Positions 34,278-43,428 are shown, counted from the stretch's first letter. The stretch is DNA of 64,000 nt from UBA937 sp031549725 (GCA_031549725.1 JAVBPH010000042.1:1-64000), one strand, 5' to 3'. A program made the numbers and translations. Notes: a model not told the origin generated them from the sequence alone.

Positions 34278-35045
34278 ATGATGGTCACCGTGAAGCGTTT
34301 AATTGCTATCGGGATGATATTTACCGCTGTTTCAATCACGGTTTTTGGGCAAAGCTCAAACAGTTCCAATCAGAACAATAACAACAAGGAATTGTCCGTT
34401 GAAGAATCCTATCTTCAGCAGTCTATTGAACTCATGGTTATCCGGGAACAGAGCCGTGCAGAAAGCAGGGATATGAAACTGGTGGCCCTGGAATACATCG
34501 GGGATGCCATTGGCAATGGAAATACCAGTGATGAAATCCGGCAGGCCCTGGAGTACCTGGCCCTCGAAGGTACCGTCAACAAAGCCAGGGAAAGCAACCG
34601 CCTGGTGAATAACTACCCGGATGTCCGGGCAAAAGCAGCCACATACCTGGGGGAACTGGGAACAAAAGAAGCCAAGGATACCCTGATAAAGGTTCTGCTG
34701 GCCGATAATGAACCCATGGTTCTTACGGAAGCCGTAAAATCCCTGGGAAAAATTGGTATTAATGAAAACGAACAGACCGTGGAGGCAATTTCCTGGGTGG
34801 TTACCAAGTATGACATCCTGAATCCCGACAACCTTTTAGCCTTATCCGCCATTGATGCCTTTGAAAAGATTGCCGATGCAAATAACGGGATCAAAGACCC
34901 GGCGGCGATCAGAACCATTATCCGTATTGCGGAAGGCCCCTATATCAGACCGGTTCAAAACCGGGCTAAGGAACTTCTGGGAACCCTGAGGAAGTATTCT
35001 TCCAAGAGTAATTCTTCATCCGATAATTCAAATACGGGCAAGTAG
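34278..35045 (+). CDS. Exported HEAT-repeat protein
   Basis: 255 residues with a signal peptide (about 1-25, ending TVFGQ), a Ser/Asn-rich segment, then alpha-helical HEAT/Armadillo-type repeats such as DVRAKAATYLGELGTKEAKDTLIKVLL and NEPMVLTEAVKSLGKIG. It ends in a Ser/Asn-rich tail. It probably works in the periplasm as a binding scaffold. A strong ribosome site AAGGAGG precedes ATGATG, and a -10 TATAAT lies at 34221-34226 without a clear -35. An intrinsic terminator follows, so it appears monocistronic. Confidence 0.8.
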   Translation: MMVTVKRLIAIGMIFTAVSITVFGQSSNSSNQNNNNKELSVEESYLQQSIELMVIREQSRAESRDMKLVALEYIGDAIGNGNTSDEIRQALEYLALEGTVNKARESNRLVNNYPDVRAKAATYLGELGTKEAKDTLIKVLLADNEPMVLTEAVKSLGKIGINENEQTVEAISWVVTKYDILNPDNLLALSAIDAFEKIADANNGIKDPAAIRTIIRIAEGPYIRPVQNRAKELLGTLRKYSSKSNSSSDNSNTGK

Positions 35046-35057
35046 AACCATTTGAGT

Positions 35058-35092
35058 AAAAAGCGGCTTCCCCAGGGATCAGCCGCTTTTTT
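35058..35092 (+). terminator. Intrinsic terminator after the HEAT-repeat gene
   Basis: AAAAAGCGGCT (35058-35068) pairs with AGCCGCTTTTT (35081-35091), and T residues follow. The A-tract on the left means it could also act on the minus strand. Confidence 0.88.
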
Positions 35093-35237
35093 ATTTACAA
35101 ACGAAGTACTTACCGGAGGTTTTCCGCAGGGGGTCCATTTTTTGGAACCGTTCACGGGATTCCGAAAGTCCGGGGCGGTACAATTATGTAACCATGTTTC
35201 GGTATGAAACACAATATATAAAAAACAGGAGCTTATC

Positions 35238-35711
35238 ATGAAAGGCAACCCACGAATTATTGATTCACTGAATGGACTGTTAGCCAGTGAACTAACCGCA
35301 ATTAACCAATACATCGTTCATGCGGAAATGTGTGAAAACTGGGGATACGGCAAACTTCACAGCCATTTTGAAAAACGGGCAATCCAGGAAATGCGCCATG
35401 CGGAAAAATTGATCGGGCGTATTCTTTTTCTGGAGGGCATCCCCAGGGTGGATCAGCTTGAAAAAATCAATATTGGCCAGGATGTACCCGGCCAATTGGC
35501 AGCCGACCACCGGGCAGAGGAAGATGCTATCAAACGATACAATGCGGCCATCGCCTTATGTACGGAATTTCTTGACCATGCCACCAAGGATTTTCTCCAG
35601 TCAATTTTAAATGATGAGGACAATCATATAGACGGCATTGAAGAGCTCCAGGATCAGATTAATCAGATGGGACCGGAAATTTTCCTTTCCACCCAGACAG
35701 AAAAAGAGTAA
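35238..35711 (+). CDS. bfr: Bacterioferritin
   Basis: Bacterioferritin stores iron as a 24-mer and detoxifies ferrous iron. All ferroxidase ligands are in the E. coli positions: Glu18, Glu51, His54, Glu94, Glu127 and His130. Met52, the axial haem ligand, is also kept, which separates it from non-haem ferritin. Length (157) is standard. AGGAG lies before ATG. No Fur-like site was recognised in the 145-bp upstream gap. A repeat B element follows the gene. Confidence 0.95.
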   Translation: MKGNPRIIDSLNGLLASELTAINQYIVHAEMCENWGYGKLHSHFEKRAIQEMRHAEKLIGRILFLEGIPRVDQLEKINIGQDVPGQLAADHRAEEDAIKRYNAAIALCTEFLDHATKDFLQSILNDEDNHIDGIEELQDQINQMGPEIFLSTQTEKE

Positions 35712-36041
35712 CCAAAACAACTTTATTCGCAGGCGGATTTCATACCCTTGTACGCTTCAGCGTACGAACTTTAGGGCGATTCTTTGAAGCAACAAAGAAA
35801 TTGTTTTGCGGGGGTATGAAAACCGCATATAATCCTTACCTTACAGAACCGACATACACGCTGTTTGCGGCGTGTTGTTGATTGCATAACGGTAAAAGGG
35901 CATTAATCCATATAGATTTTTGCCCTTTTCCGGCTTTTCTGCTTATTTCTCGGATTTATTCTACTATAAATTGAATTGATTTTAATATATTATTCTATGA
36001 TATAATTAATCTTTAAGGTACCTTTATCCAAAGGGGTTTTT
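35712..36041. other. Intergenic region with repeat B copy 3 and a -10 for maf
   Basis: The left half is repeat B copy 3. The right half is A/T-rich with TATAAT at 36001-36006; the best -35 is TTGATT at 35976-35981 with a long 19-bp spacing. No gene is seen. Confidence 0.45.
35721..35880 (+). repeat. Repeat family B, copy 3: best-preserved fold
   Basis: The outer stem pairs 35733-35747 with 35812-35826 (about 14 bp with one A-A mismatch). Inside are a perfect hairpin GTACGC/GCGTAC and a hairpin TTCTTTG/CAAAGAA. Outside follow CCTTACAGAACC and a hairpin ACACGC/GCGTGT. The loop blocks match copies 1 and 2. Confidence 0.78.
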
Positions 36042-36632
36042 ATGGAACCTATCATTTTAGCATCCGGATCACTGAGAAGGCAGGAATATTTCCGTCTTTT
36101 AGGACTTCCCTTCAGTATCATGCCTTCCCGGCTTGAAGAAACCCATATTCCCGGTCTTAGCCCGGAGGAACAATCGGAAAAGCTGGCGGTGGATAAAATC
36201 CATGCAATCATTGAAATGCTTCAGGGGCGGGTCCCCCAATGGATCGTTGGAGCGGATACGCTCATTTCCATGGACGGGGTTATTATGGGAAAACCCAAGG
36301 ACCGGGAAGATGCCCGGCAGATGCTCCTGAAATACAGCAACAAATCCCACCAGGTTATCACCTCCATTGCTTTGTACAACGGCAGGGTGAAGACTATAGC
36401 CACAAAAACGGTAAAAAGCACCGTCAAATTTGCGGGTATTTCGGAGGAAGAGGTCGAATGGTACCTGAATACCGGCGAATGGCAGGGAGTTGCCGGATCG
36501 TATAAAGTCCAGGGGCTGGCGGCCTGTTTTATCTCCGAAATCCACGGATCCTTCAGCAGCGTGGTGGGCTTGCCAATTCATGAATTTTATGTCATGTTAA
36601 GGGAGAATGGTTACCCCTACGGGGCGTATTAA
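36042..36632 (+). CDS. maf: Maf-family nucleoside triphosphate pyrophosphatase
   Basis: Maf proteins hydrolyse non-canonical or surplus nucleotides such as dTTP, UTP or modified forms to monophosphates. The 196-residue protein shows the N-terminal IILASGSLRRQEYFRLLGLPF with the S-x-R-R motif, the catalytic region WIVGADTLISMDG, GKPKDREDARQMLLKYS, and the C-terminal GEWQGVAGSYKVQGLAACFI. These place it in the YhdE/Maf family. It lies before rpsB on the same strand, 120 bp away. Confidence 0.93.
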   Translation: MEPIILASGSLRRQEYFRLLGLPFSIMPSRLEETHIPGLSPEEQSEKLAVDKIHAIIEMLQGRVPQWIVGADTLISMDGVIMGKPKDREDARQMLLKYSNKSHQVITSIALYNGRVKTIATKTVKSTVKFAGISEEEVEWYLNTGEWQGVAGSYKVQGLAACFISEIHGSFSSVVGLPIHEFYVMLRENGYPYGAY

Positions 36633-36752
36633 TCATTCATATTTTCCGCCGTCTTTTGACGGTGAGATATAGGGAAGGCGTTGCTTTTTCCAAAGACTTT
36701 CATTTACCTCTTATGGGGAAGCCCCTTTGGAATACGAGCGCGGGAGGAAATT

Positions 36753-37643
36753 TTGGCTGTAGTAACAATGAAAAGCCTATTAGAATCGGGGGTACATTTC
36801 GGCCACCAGGTAAAACGCTGGGACCCAAGGATGAAAAAGTACATCTTTGCGGAACGGAATGGTATCCATATTATTGATCTGCAAAAAACCATCCAGGCCA
36901 TTAAGGATGCTTATAATGCAGTCCGGGAAACAGTATCTTCCGGAAAAACAGTTCTGTTTGTGGGAACAAAAAAACAGGCCCAACAGGCAGTGCAGAAAGA
37001 AGCCGAACGCTGCGGAATGTATTATATCAATAACCGCTGGCTGGGAGGCATGCTTACCAACTTTGTAACAATTAAGAAATCACTGCTCCGTCTTAAAAAA
37101 CTTGAAAAGATGGAAGTCGATGGAACCTTTGATAATCTTACAAAAAAAGAAGTCGCTTCACTTGGAAAAGAACGGATTAAGCTTCAGAAGAACCTGGGCG
37201 GTATAAAGGAAATGAAGGATATTCCCGGCATTCTCTTTATTATTGATACCCGGAAAGAAGCTATTGCGGTAGCCGAAGCCCAGAGAATGGGCATTCCTAT
37301 AATTGCTGTGGTGGATACCAACTGTAACCCCGACGGTATTACCTACCCCATTCCCGGCAATGATGATGCCATCCGGGCCATCACCCTGTTTACCCAGATT
37401 ATTGCCAACGCCGTGGTGGAAGCCGACAATGAAGCCGGCCTCAAGATCATTGAAACCCTGGGTGAAGAAGATGAAGACATGGAAGGTGTCATGTCGGATA
37501 TGTCCATAAAAGAGGAAGATAAGGAAATCGATATTGCTTCCTACTCACAGGGCGTCGACACCACCGCAAAACCCGAAGAACCGCATCATGAAGAGGAAGA
37601 TGATCTTCCTGTCGATGTGGATAAGGTTTACGACGAGGATTAG
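36753..37643 (+). CDS. rpsB: Ribosomal protein S2
   Basis: S2 of the 30S subunit, needed to recruit S1. The mature sequence starts AVVTMKSLLESGVHFGHQ, the invariant N-terminus, and includes NRWLGGMLTNFVTIKKS, PGILFIIDTRKEAIAVAEA and GDDAIRAI-type IPGNDDAIRAI. The start is TTG at 36753 with GGAGG 5-6 nt upstream; a longer frame from 36681 lacks homology. The C-terminus carries an acidic tail of about 55 residues (EDEDMEGVMSDM to DKVYDED), longer than in most bacteria. It heads the run rpsB-tsf-frr-uppS-cdsA-dxr-rseP. Confidence 0.95.
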   Translation: MAVVTMKSLLESGVHFGHQVKRWDPRMKKYIFAERNGIHIIDLQKTIQAIKDAYNAVRETVSSGKTVLFVGTKKQAQQAVQKEAERCGMYYINNRWLGGMLTNFVTIKKSLLRLKKLEKMEVDGTFDNLTKKEVASLGKERIKLQKNLGGIKEMKDIPGILFIIDTRKEAIAVAEAQRMGIPIIAVVDTNCNPDGITYPIPGNDDAIRAITLFTQIIANAVVEADNEAGLKIIETLGEEDEDMEGVMSDMSIKEEDKEIDIASYSQGVDTTAKPEEPHHEEEDDLPVDVDKVYDED

Positions 37644-37836
37644 CGGGATATCCCGGAAACAGGGACCGCGGCATCATCTCAAGTAACAGCGATTGATTTA
37701 TCCCATACCGTGGGGTTTTGATATCAGCTTAGATGATTTCTTTCCCGGTCTGCGGTAATGCCGGGAATTCCGATTATAATTTTGCCGGGGATGATTTACT
37801 ATTACCGCCCGGCAGTCTAGATGTATGGAGTATACT

Positions 37837-38685
37837 ATGGAAATAAAAGCATCCGAAGTAAAAGCCCTCCGGGAGAAAACCGGTGCGGGTATGATGGAAT
37901 GTAAGAATGCGCTGGCCCACTGCGGAGGTGACTTTGCACAGGCTGAAAAACATCTGAAGGAAAAGGGTCTTGCGGCGGTCGAAAAACGTGCCGACCGGGC
38001 AACCAACGAAGGGAAAATTTTTATCACGATTAAAGATAACACCGCTGTTTTGGTTGAACTTGCATCGGAAACGGACTTTGTAGCCCGGAACCCCGAATTT
38101 ATTACCCTGGGCGGTGAGATCGCAGATATCGCCCTGGCCAAGGGGTATACCGCCCCTAACGATGAATTAAGCGGAAAAGTAACCGACCTGGCAACCAAGA
38201 TCCGGGAAAATATGAGCCTCAAAAGATTAATGGTTATGAAGGCCAATGACAACCAGTCCCTCACCAAGTATATCCATGGCGACGGAGCCATCGGTGTGGT
38301 GGTTAAGTTGGGTGCTGACAAGGCTGATGTGCTTAAGAAGGAAGAGTTTACTTCCTTTGCATTTAACATTGCCCTGCATATTGCGGCATTTAATCCCCTT
38401 GCCCTGGACCGCTCAAAGGTGGACCCGGCGGTGGTAAAAGAACAGGAAGGAATCTTCCGTAAACAAATGGAAGGCGATGAAAAACTGAAGGGTAAGCCCG
38501 CCAATGTGGTGGATAATATCCTCCAGGGAAAGGTGAACAAATACCTTTCCGACATCTGTCTCATGGACCAGGGATATGTGAAGGACGAAAAAATGTCCGT
38601 AGCAAAAGCCCTGGCTGACCTGGGAAAACAACTGGGCGCCAATATCACCATAGATGATTACGTATACTTTAGAGTAGGCCAGTAA
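37837..38685 (+). CDS. tsf: Elongation factor Ts
   Basis: EF-Ts exchanges GDP for GTP on EF-Tu. The 282-residue protein begins with the UBA-like domain (VKALREKTGAGMMECKNAL) and the contact motif VELASETDFVARNPEF, with a coiled-coil and second core repeat after it (VVKLGADKADV, FAFNIALHIAAFNP). The start at 37837 is taken because GGAG lies 6 nt upstream and the family starts there; 37825 is the far end of the open frame. A long antisense frame is a coding-bias shadow. Confidence 0.96.
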   Translation: MEIKASEVKALREKTGAGMMECKNALAHCGGDFAQAEKHLKEKGLAAVEKRADRATNEGKIFITIKDNTAVLVELASETDFVARNPEFITLGGEIADIALAKGYTAPNDELSGKVTDLATKIRENMSLKRLMVMKANDNQSLTKYIHGDGAIGVVVKLGADKADVLKKEEFTSFAFNIALHIAAFNPLALDRSKVDPAVVKEQEGIFRKQMEGDEKLKGKPANVVDNILQGKVNKYLSDICLMDQGYVKDEKMSVAKALADLGKQLGANITIDDYVYFRVGQ

Positions 38686-38687
38686 AA

Positions 38688-38722
38688 CAAAACCGGGGGC
38701 AGGGTTTCCGCCTCCGGTTTTG
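38688..38722 (+). terminator. Terminator-like hairpin between tsf and frr
   Basis: AAAACCGG...GGC pairs with GCC..CCGGTTTT, 3 bp after the tsf stop codon. The T-run is only four long, so it may attenuate instead of stopping transcription into frr. Confidence 0.55.
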
Positions 38723-38751
38723 CCAAATTCAGGTATATGAAGGAGAAATCC

Positions 38752-39306
38752 ATGCACAGTGTAACCTCTTCATCTGAAGACAGGATGAAAAAAACCATAG
38801 CAAACTTGAAAGAAGGTTTTGCTGCATTAAGAACAGGCCGGGCTTCGGCTTCCCTTTTCGACAAAATCAAAGTTGATTATTACGGGGATAAATCTCCCCT
38901 TAACCAGGTGGCAAACATTTCGGTGCCCGAAGCCAGGTTGATTGTTGTTCAGCCCTGGGACAAGGCCATGATTTCCGAAATTGAAAAGGCAATCCGTACC
39001 TCCGAACTTTCATTAAATCCTTCAAATGATGGAAAGGTCATCAGGATTTCAATTCCGCCCCTCACCGAAGAAAGGCGCAAGGAACTGGTAAAGCTCGCAA
39101 AAAACCAGGCTGAACAAAGCCGGGTTGCTATCCGCAATATCCGCAGGGACGGAAACGATGAATTAAAAAAACTTCTGAAAGCCGGCGATCTTACAGAAGA
39201 TCAGGAAACAAAAACCGCCGAAGAGCTCCAGAAGGTAACCGACAGTTACATCAGTCAGATAAATCAAATTCTGGAAGAAAAAGAAAAAGAAATAATGGAA
39301 GTGTAA
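38752..39306 (+). CDS. frr: Ribosome recycling factor
   Basis: RRF splits the post-termination ribosome together with EF-G. The 184-residue protein has RMKKTIANLKEGFAALRTGRASASLFDKI near the N-terminus, the YYGDKSPLNQVANISVPEAR turn, and the long C-terminal helix with RRDGNDELKKLLKAGDLTEDQ. Length is standard. AAGGAG is 6 nt before ATG 38752. pyrH, which usually lies between tsf and frr, is absent, as I recall for T. pallidum too. The stop overlaps the uppS start as TAATG. Confidence 0.96.
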   Translation: MHSVTSSSEDRMKKTIANLKEGFAALRTGRASASLFDKIKVDYYGDKSPLNQVANISVPEARLIVVQPWDKAMISEIEKAIRTSELSLNPSNDGKVIRISIPPLTEERRKELVKLAKNQAEQSRVAIRNIRRDGNDELKKLLKAGDLTEDQETKTAEELQKVTDSYISQINQILEEKEKEIMEV

Positions 39307-40025
39307 TGGCTTCTTCAAAAACCTTGCAGAACCCGCAGGTTCCTGCTCATATTGGTATCATCATGGACGGAAATGGCCGTTGGGCACAAAAACGCGGTCA
39401 GCTGCGGACCCAGGGCCATCTGGAAGGTTTGAAAACAGCAAAGAAAATTGTCCAGGCAGCCAGTGATCTGGGGATAAAATATTTGACCCTGTATGTTTTT
39501 TCCACGGAAAACTGGAAAAGAACCGCCGAGGAAGTTAATTTTATTATGGGTTTGGTTAAACAGTACCTGGCTGCGGAACTGGACTTTTTCAGGAAAAATA
39601 AAATCAGGATCCGGCATACCGGTGATGAGGATACCCTGCCGAAGGACATTCTGCATGAAATCAAATCCATCATCAGTGACACCAGCGCTTTTGAAGGATT
39701 ATCCGTTATCCTTGCATTAAACTACGGCGGCAGGGATGAGATTATCAGGGCAGTAAAACGGATGGTTTCCCGGGGGAATCCGGATTCCGGGATTGATGAA
39801 AACACTCTCCGGTCATTTCTTGATAATCCTGATGTCCCGGACCCGGATCTGATTATCCGCACCGCCGGGGAATTCAGAACGAGTAATTTCCTGGTCTGGG
39901 AAGCTGCTTATGCAGAATATTTTATTTCAAATAAATTATGGCCCGAATGGACCCGGGAGGATCTGGAATATGCTATCCGGGAATACCAGCAGAGGGACCG
40001 CCGCTTTGGGGGTGTAAAATCATGA
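39306..40025 (+). CDS. uppS: Isoprenyl (undecaprenyl) diphosphate synthase
   Basis: Condenses isopentenyl diphosphate with farnesyl diphosphate to make the C55 carrier for cell-wall synthesis. The 239-residue protein shows IIMDGNGRWAQKRG with catalytic Asp21, the TLYVFSTENWKR motif, ALNYGGRDEIIRAVKR, and the C-terminal PDLIIRTAGEFRTSNFLVWEAAYAE. TAGExRxSNF matches the family's TSGExRLSNF. Overlaps frr by one base and cdsA by 4 nt. Confidence 0.96.
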   Translation: MASSKTLQNPQVPAHIGIIMDGNGRWAQKRGQLRTQGHLEGLKTAKKIVQAASDLGIKYLTLYVFSTENWKRTAEEVNFIMGLVKQYLAAELDFFRKNKIRIRHTGDEDTLPKDILHEIKSIISDTSAFEGLSVILALNYGGRDEIIRAVKRMVSRGNPDSGIDENTLRSFLDNPDVPDPDLIIRTAGEFRTSNFLVWEAAYAEYFISNKLWPEWTREDLEYAIREYQQRDRRFGGVKS

Positions 40026-40879
40026 AAAAAATTATTCAACGTCTTCTGATGTTTGTGGTTGGTCTTCCCCTGGTGGTCGTTACTATCCTCTTTTTGCCCC
40101 AGATGCATCATCTGGCTGCAAATATTATCATCATCATATTAAGTTCCCTGGGAGCATGGGAATTCTACAATATGCTCCACCGGGGAAAGCCTCCCCTATC
40201 AATCATAGAAGTTCTGCTGTTGGGGGCGGTGGTTACGACGGGTTCAACTTTAAATGTCAGCTTTGGCCTGGCCGGGCAATGGATAAGCGTCTGCTTCCTG
40301 TTCGGCGCAACATGGCTGCTCATATCCCGGGTCTTTTCAAAGGAAGCCGGGTTTCAGACTGCCATTGAAAGAATATCCATGGGGTTTTCCATTATGGTGT
40401 ATCCCGGACTTTTTATGATGTGGATTATCAGAATGGCCCTCCTGCCGGAATCCAGGATAATCATCCTGGTGTTCCTATTGATGGTTATTGCCTCTGATTC
40501 CCTTGCCTGGTTATTCGGAATGCTTTTTGGAAACGGGAACCGGGGTTTTATTCCCGCCAGTCCCAATAAAAGCGTTGCCGGATTTATCGGGGGAATCGCC
40601 GGATCAATTACGGTGGGAATCCTGGCGGTTAAGTTTTGCCCTTCGGTATTTACATCGATCCGTATCAAGCCTGCTCTATTGGGGGGAATACTGCTCGGAT
40701 TTTTAACCTGTATAGCGGCAATCCTGGGCGACCTGGCAGAGTCTGTTCTCAAACGGTCTTCAAATATTAAGGATTCCGGAAATATTATCCCCGGCAGGGG
40801 AGGAGTTTTGGATACCATAGATTCCATTGCCCTGGCAGCGCCGGTATATTACGCCCTTTATTGGCTTCTGTTTATCTAG
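40022..40879 (+). CDS. cdsA: Phosphatidate cytidylyltransferase
   Basis: CdsA makes CDP-diacylglycerol from phosphatidate and CTP, the branch point of phospholipid synthesis in the inner membrane. The 285-residue protein has about eight hydrophobic segments and the C-terminal signature KDSGNIIPGRGGVLDTIDSI, matching the family's KD..IPGHGG..DR.D except that one usual His is Arg and the usual Arg is Thr. Asp residues expected to bind metal are present (GDLAES; DTIDS). ATG at 40022 overlaps the uppS stop as ATGA. Confidence 0.93.
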   Translation: MKKIIQRLLMFVVGLPLVVVTILFLPQMHHLAANIIIIILSSLGAWEFYNMLHRGKPPLSIIEVLLLGAVVTTGSTLNVSFGLAGQWISVCFLFGATWLLISRVFSKEAGFQTAIERISMGFSIMVYPGLFMMWIIRMALLPESRIIILVFLLMVIASDSLAWLFGMLFGNGNRGFIPASPNKSVAGFIGGIAGSITVGILAVKFCPSVFTSIRIKPALLGGILLGFLTCIAAILGDLAESVLKRSSNIKDSGNIIPGRGGVLDTIDSIALAAPVYYALYWLLFI

Positions 40880-40912
40880 GAATTGTTTTAAAGATTCCCA
40901 AAAGAGTTATCC

Positions 40913-42043
40913 ATGAGGAAAAAAATTGCCGTCCTTGGGGCCACAGGTTCCATAGGAAAAAATACCATTGATGTTATCAAAGCCAACCAGGATTATTTTG
41001 ATGTGGTCCTGTTAAGTTCCCATTCCCGGATTGGGGAGCTTCTGGAATTAAAAAAAGATTTTCCCCGGGCAAAACTTGCCTTTTCCGGGGAAAAGCATCC
41101 TGGGGAGAACATTGATTTTTTTGAACCATCCGGTCTTTTGCAGGCCATAAAAGAATGCGGTGCGGATATTGGGGTAAACGGCATTGCCGGAGCTGCGGGG
41201 CTTGAGCCTTCCCTGGCGGTGCTGGAAACCGGAGCCAGCCTTGCCCTGGCGAATAAAGAAACCATTGTGATGGCCGCAGACCTGGCATTCAGGACAGCGG
41301 AAAAACACAAATCAAATATTATTCCCGTAGATTCGGAACATTCCGCCATTTTCAGTTTGATCGAAGCCCACGGAGAAGAAAAGGTCGAAGAGATTCTTCT
41401 TACCGCATCCGGGGGGCCCTTCAGGACTTATAAAAAGGAAGACCTGGCTGCTATTACCCCGGAGGATGCCCTGGCCCACCCTACCTGGAAAATGGGTCCA
41501 AAAATTACCATTGATTCGGCAACCTTGGGAAATAAAGGACTGGAAGTCATAGAAGCGGTCAGACTTTTCCGGATGCCTCCGGAAAAAGTTACCGTAACCA
41601 TCCACCCCCAGAGTGTGGTCCATTCCATGGTCAGGCTGAAGGACGGGGCGGTATATGCCCAACTTTCGAAGCCTGATATGCGCCTGCCCATTCATAATGC
41701 CCTTTTCTGGCCCGAATGCCGTCCCTGCGGTTTTGGAGCCATCGGATTTGATAACCTTCACCTGGATTTCGAAAAACCCGATCCGGACCGGTTTCCGCTG
41801 CTCCGGCTGGCATACCAGGCAGCCGGACAGGGAGGATTGTACCCAACCGCATACAATGCGGCCAATGAGGTGGCGGTGGCCGCATTCATTGACCGGGAAA
41901 TCGGTTTCATGGAAATTTCCGGGGTAACCGAATATGTTTTGCAAAACGATTGGCAGGATGGCGCCAATTCGTTACATTCAATACTAACGGCTGATAAAGA
42001 AGCCCGTAAAATAGCCATATCCTTTATAAGGAGATATAGATGA
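40913..42043 (+). CDS. dxr: 1-deoxy-D-xylulose 5-phosphate reductoisomerase
   Basis: Dxr commits DXP to the non-mevalonate isoprenoid pathway that feeds UppS in the same operon. The 376-residue protein has the NADPH loop GATGSIGKNTIDVI, ANKETIVMAADL, metal/substrate residues in IPVDSEHSAIFSLI, the flexible loop MGPKITIDSATLGNKGLEVIEA, and HPQSVVHSMV. The C-terminal AYNAANEVAVAAFIDREI is also typical. It overlaps rseP by 4 nt. Confidence 0.96.
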   Translation: MRKKIAVLGATGSIGKNTIDVIKANQDYFDVVLLSSHSRIGELLELKKDFPRAKLAFSGEKHPGENIDFFEPSGLLQAIKECGADIGVNGIAGAAGLEPSLAVLETGASLALANKETIVMAADLAFRTAEKHKSNIIPVDSEHSAIFSLIEAHGEEKVEEILLTASGGPFRTYKKEDLAAITPEDALAHPTWKMGPKITIDSATLGNKGLEVIEAVRLFRMPPEKVTVTIHPQSVVHSMVRLKDGAVYAQLSKPDMRLPIHNALFWPECRPCGFGAIGFDNLHLDFEKPDPDRFPLLRLAYQAAGQGGLYPTAYNAANEVAVAAFIDREIGFMEISGVTEYVLQNDWQDGANSLHSILTADKEARKIAISFIRRYR

Positions 42044-43404
42044 TTGTTTTTAAAATAATCCTCGGTTTAGTAGGATTAGGAATTGTTGTTTTCTTTCACG
42101 AACTGGGGCATTTCATTGCCGCCCGGTGTGTAGGAATAGATGTGGAAGCCTTCTCAATTGGCTGGGGAAAGCCAATCTTAAAGAAAAAAATTGGTGATGT
42201 AGAATACCGGCTGGGCCTTTTCCCCCTGGGGGGCTACTGCAAGATGAAGGGCGAGAATGAATACCAGGAAGCCCTGAACAATAAAACAGAGATAACAAAA
42301 ACCCCCGGAACCTTTTACGGGGCCAGTCCCTGGCGGCGAATTATTGTTTCCATTGCGGGACCTTTCGCAAATATTATTTTTGCGGGGCTGGTTTTTGTGG
42401 TTATCTGGGGAATCGGCTTTGAGGTTAATACCCTGAGCAACCGGATCATCCTGGTGTCGGATATCGAAAAGGAAGTAAGCTACCCTGCGGATGCGGCGGG
42501 ACTCAAAACCGGGGATATAATCATTGAGATTGACGGTAAACCGGTCCAGTATTCCAGTGACGTCCAGATGGCCGTTACCCCAAATGCGGAAAAAAAGATG
42601 GACTTCAGGGTTGACCGGAACGGACAGATTCTGGATTTGACGGTGGTACCCAGTTTGGACAAAAGCACCGGCGCCGGGAAAGTGGGAATTTATTTCTGGA
42701 CCGATCCCATTATTGGTTCGATAAAACCCGAAAGTGAGGCTGAAAAAGCCGGTTTAACCCCGGGGGACAAAATTATTTCCATCAACGGGACCCCCGTCCC
42801 CCACACTATTATCGTCTCCCAAATTCTCGATGCAAAACCCCGGATGTTAAACATAGAGTACCAGCAGAGTAATGGAAATATAGCCCATACGGAAATGAAT
42901 GTAGCCTATAATAGCGATGGTGTTCCTGTTGATCCGGGAATGGGTTTTAAAACAATCCACTACAGAACACCGAGGTTAAATCCTATCCAGGCAATTGTAA
43001 AAGGCAGCATGGAGACCTGGGAAACCTTTGTTATATCAATAAAAAGTCTGGGGCTTCTTTTCAGGGGTGTGGATTTAACCCAGGCAGTTTCCGGGCCCAT
43101 AAGAATTACCTATATGGTGGGGGATGTGGCCGCTGAAGGGTTCGGCCAGAGTTTTGGTCTGGGAATCCGGACCATGGCGAATTTCCTGGCGCTCATCTCC
43201 ATTGCCCTGTGCATCATGAACCTGCTTCCCATTCCGGTGGTTGACGGCGGCATGATCGTACTGTTTATTATTGAATGGATCCGGAGAAAGCCCCTCAGCC
43301 CAAAAGCGGTGTATGCTTTTCAAACCGTTGGGGTGGTTATCATTTTTGGTTTAATGATGTTTGCACTTTTCGGGGATATCCTCTTCCTGACAGGCAGACA
43401 TTAG
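42040..43404 (+). CDS. rseP: RseP-type site-2 intramembrane metalloprotease
   Basis: Cleaves membrane-spanning substrates such as anti-sigma factors or remnant signal peptides. The 454-residue protein has the zinc motif HELGH at 20-24 in the first membrane segment, two PDZ domains (around residues 130-205 and 220-290; VSYPADAAGLKTGDIIIEIDG, SEAEKAGLTPGDKIISING), and the third-ligand region NLLPIPVVDGGM in a C-terminal membrane segment. In the dxr-rseP arrangement common in bacteria, its targets are not shown by context. Confidence 0.93.
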   Translation: MIVFKIILGLVGLGIVVFFHELGHFIAARCVGIDVEAFSIGWGKPILKKKIGDVEYRLGLFPLGGYCKMKGENEYQEALNNKTEITKTPGTFYGASPWRRIIVSIAGPFANIIFAGLVFVVIWGIGFEVNTLSNRIILVSDIEKEVSYPADAAGLKTGDIIIEIDGKPVQYSSDVQMAVTPNAEKKMDFRVDRNGQILDLTVVPSLDKSTGAGKVGIYFWTDPIIGSIKPESEAEKAGLTPGDKIISINGTPVPHTIIVSQILDAKPRMLNIEYQQSNGNIAHTEMNVAYNSDGVPVDPGMGFKTIHYRTPRLNPIQAIVKGSMETWETFVISIKSLGLLFRGVDLTQAVSGPIRITYMVGDVAAEGFGQSFGLGIRTMANFLALISIALCIMNLLPIPVVDGGMIVLFIIEWIRRKPLSPKAVYAFQTVGVVIIFGLMMFALFGDILFLTGRH

Positions 43405-43428
43405 AACTATTTGACATGGAGGTTCCGT

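Noticed and set aside
36681..36752. Upstream extension of rpsB.
   Set aside because: GGAGG precedes TTG at 36753, where S2 homology begins; the extension has no family similarity.
37698..38651. 317-codon frame antisense to tsf.
   Set aside because: A coding-bias shadow: the sense strand encodes EF-Ts with all family motifs.
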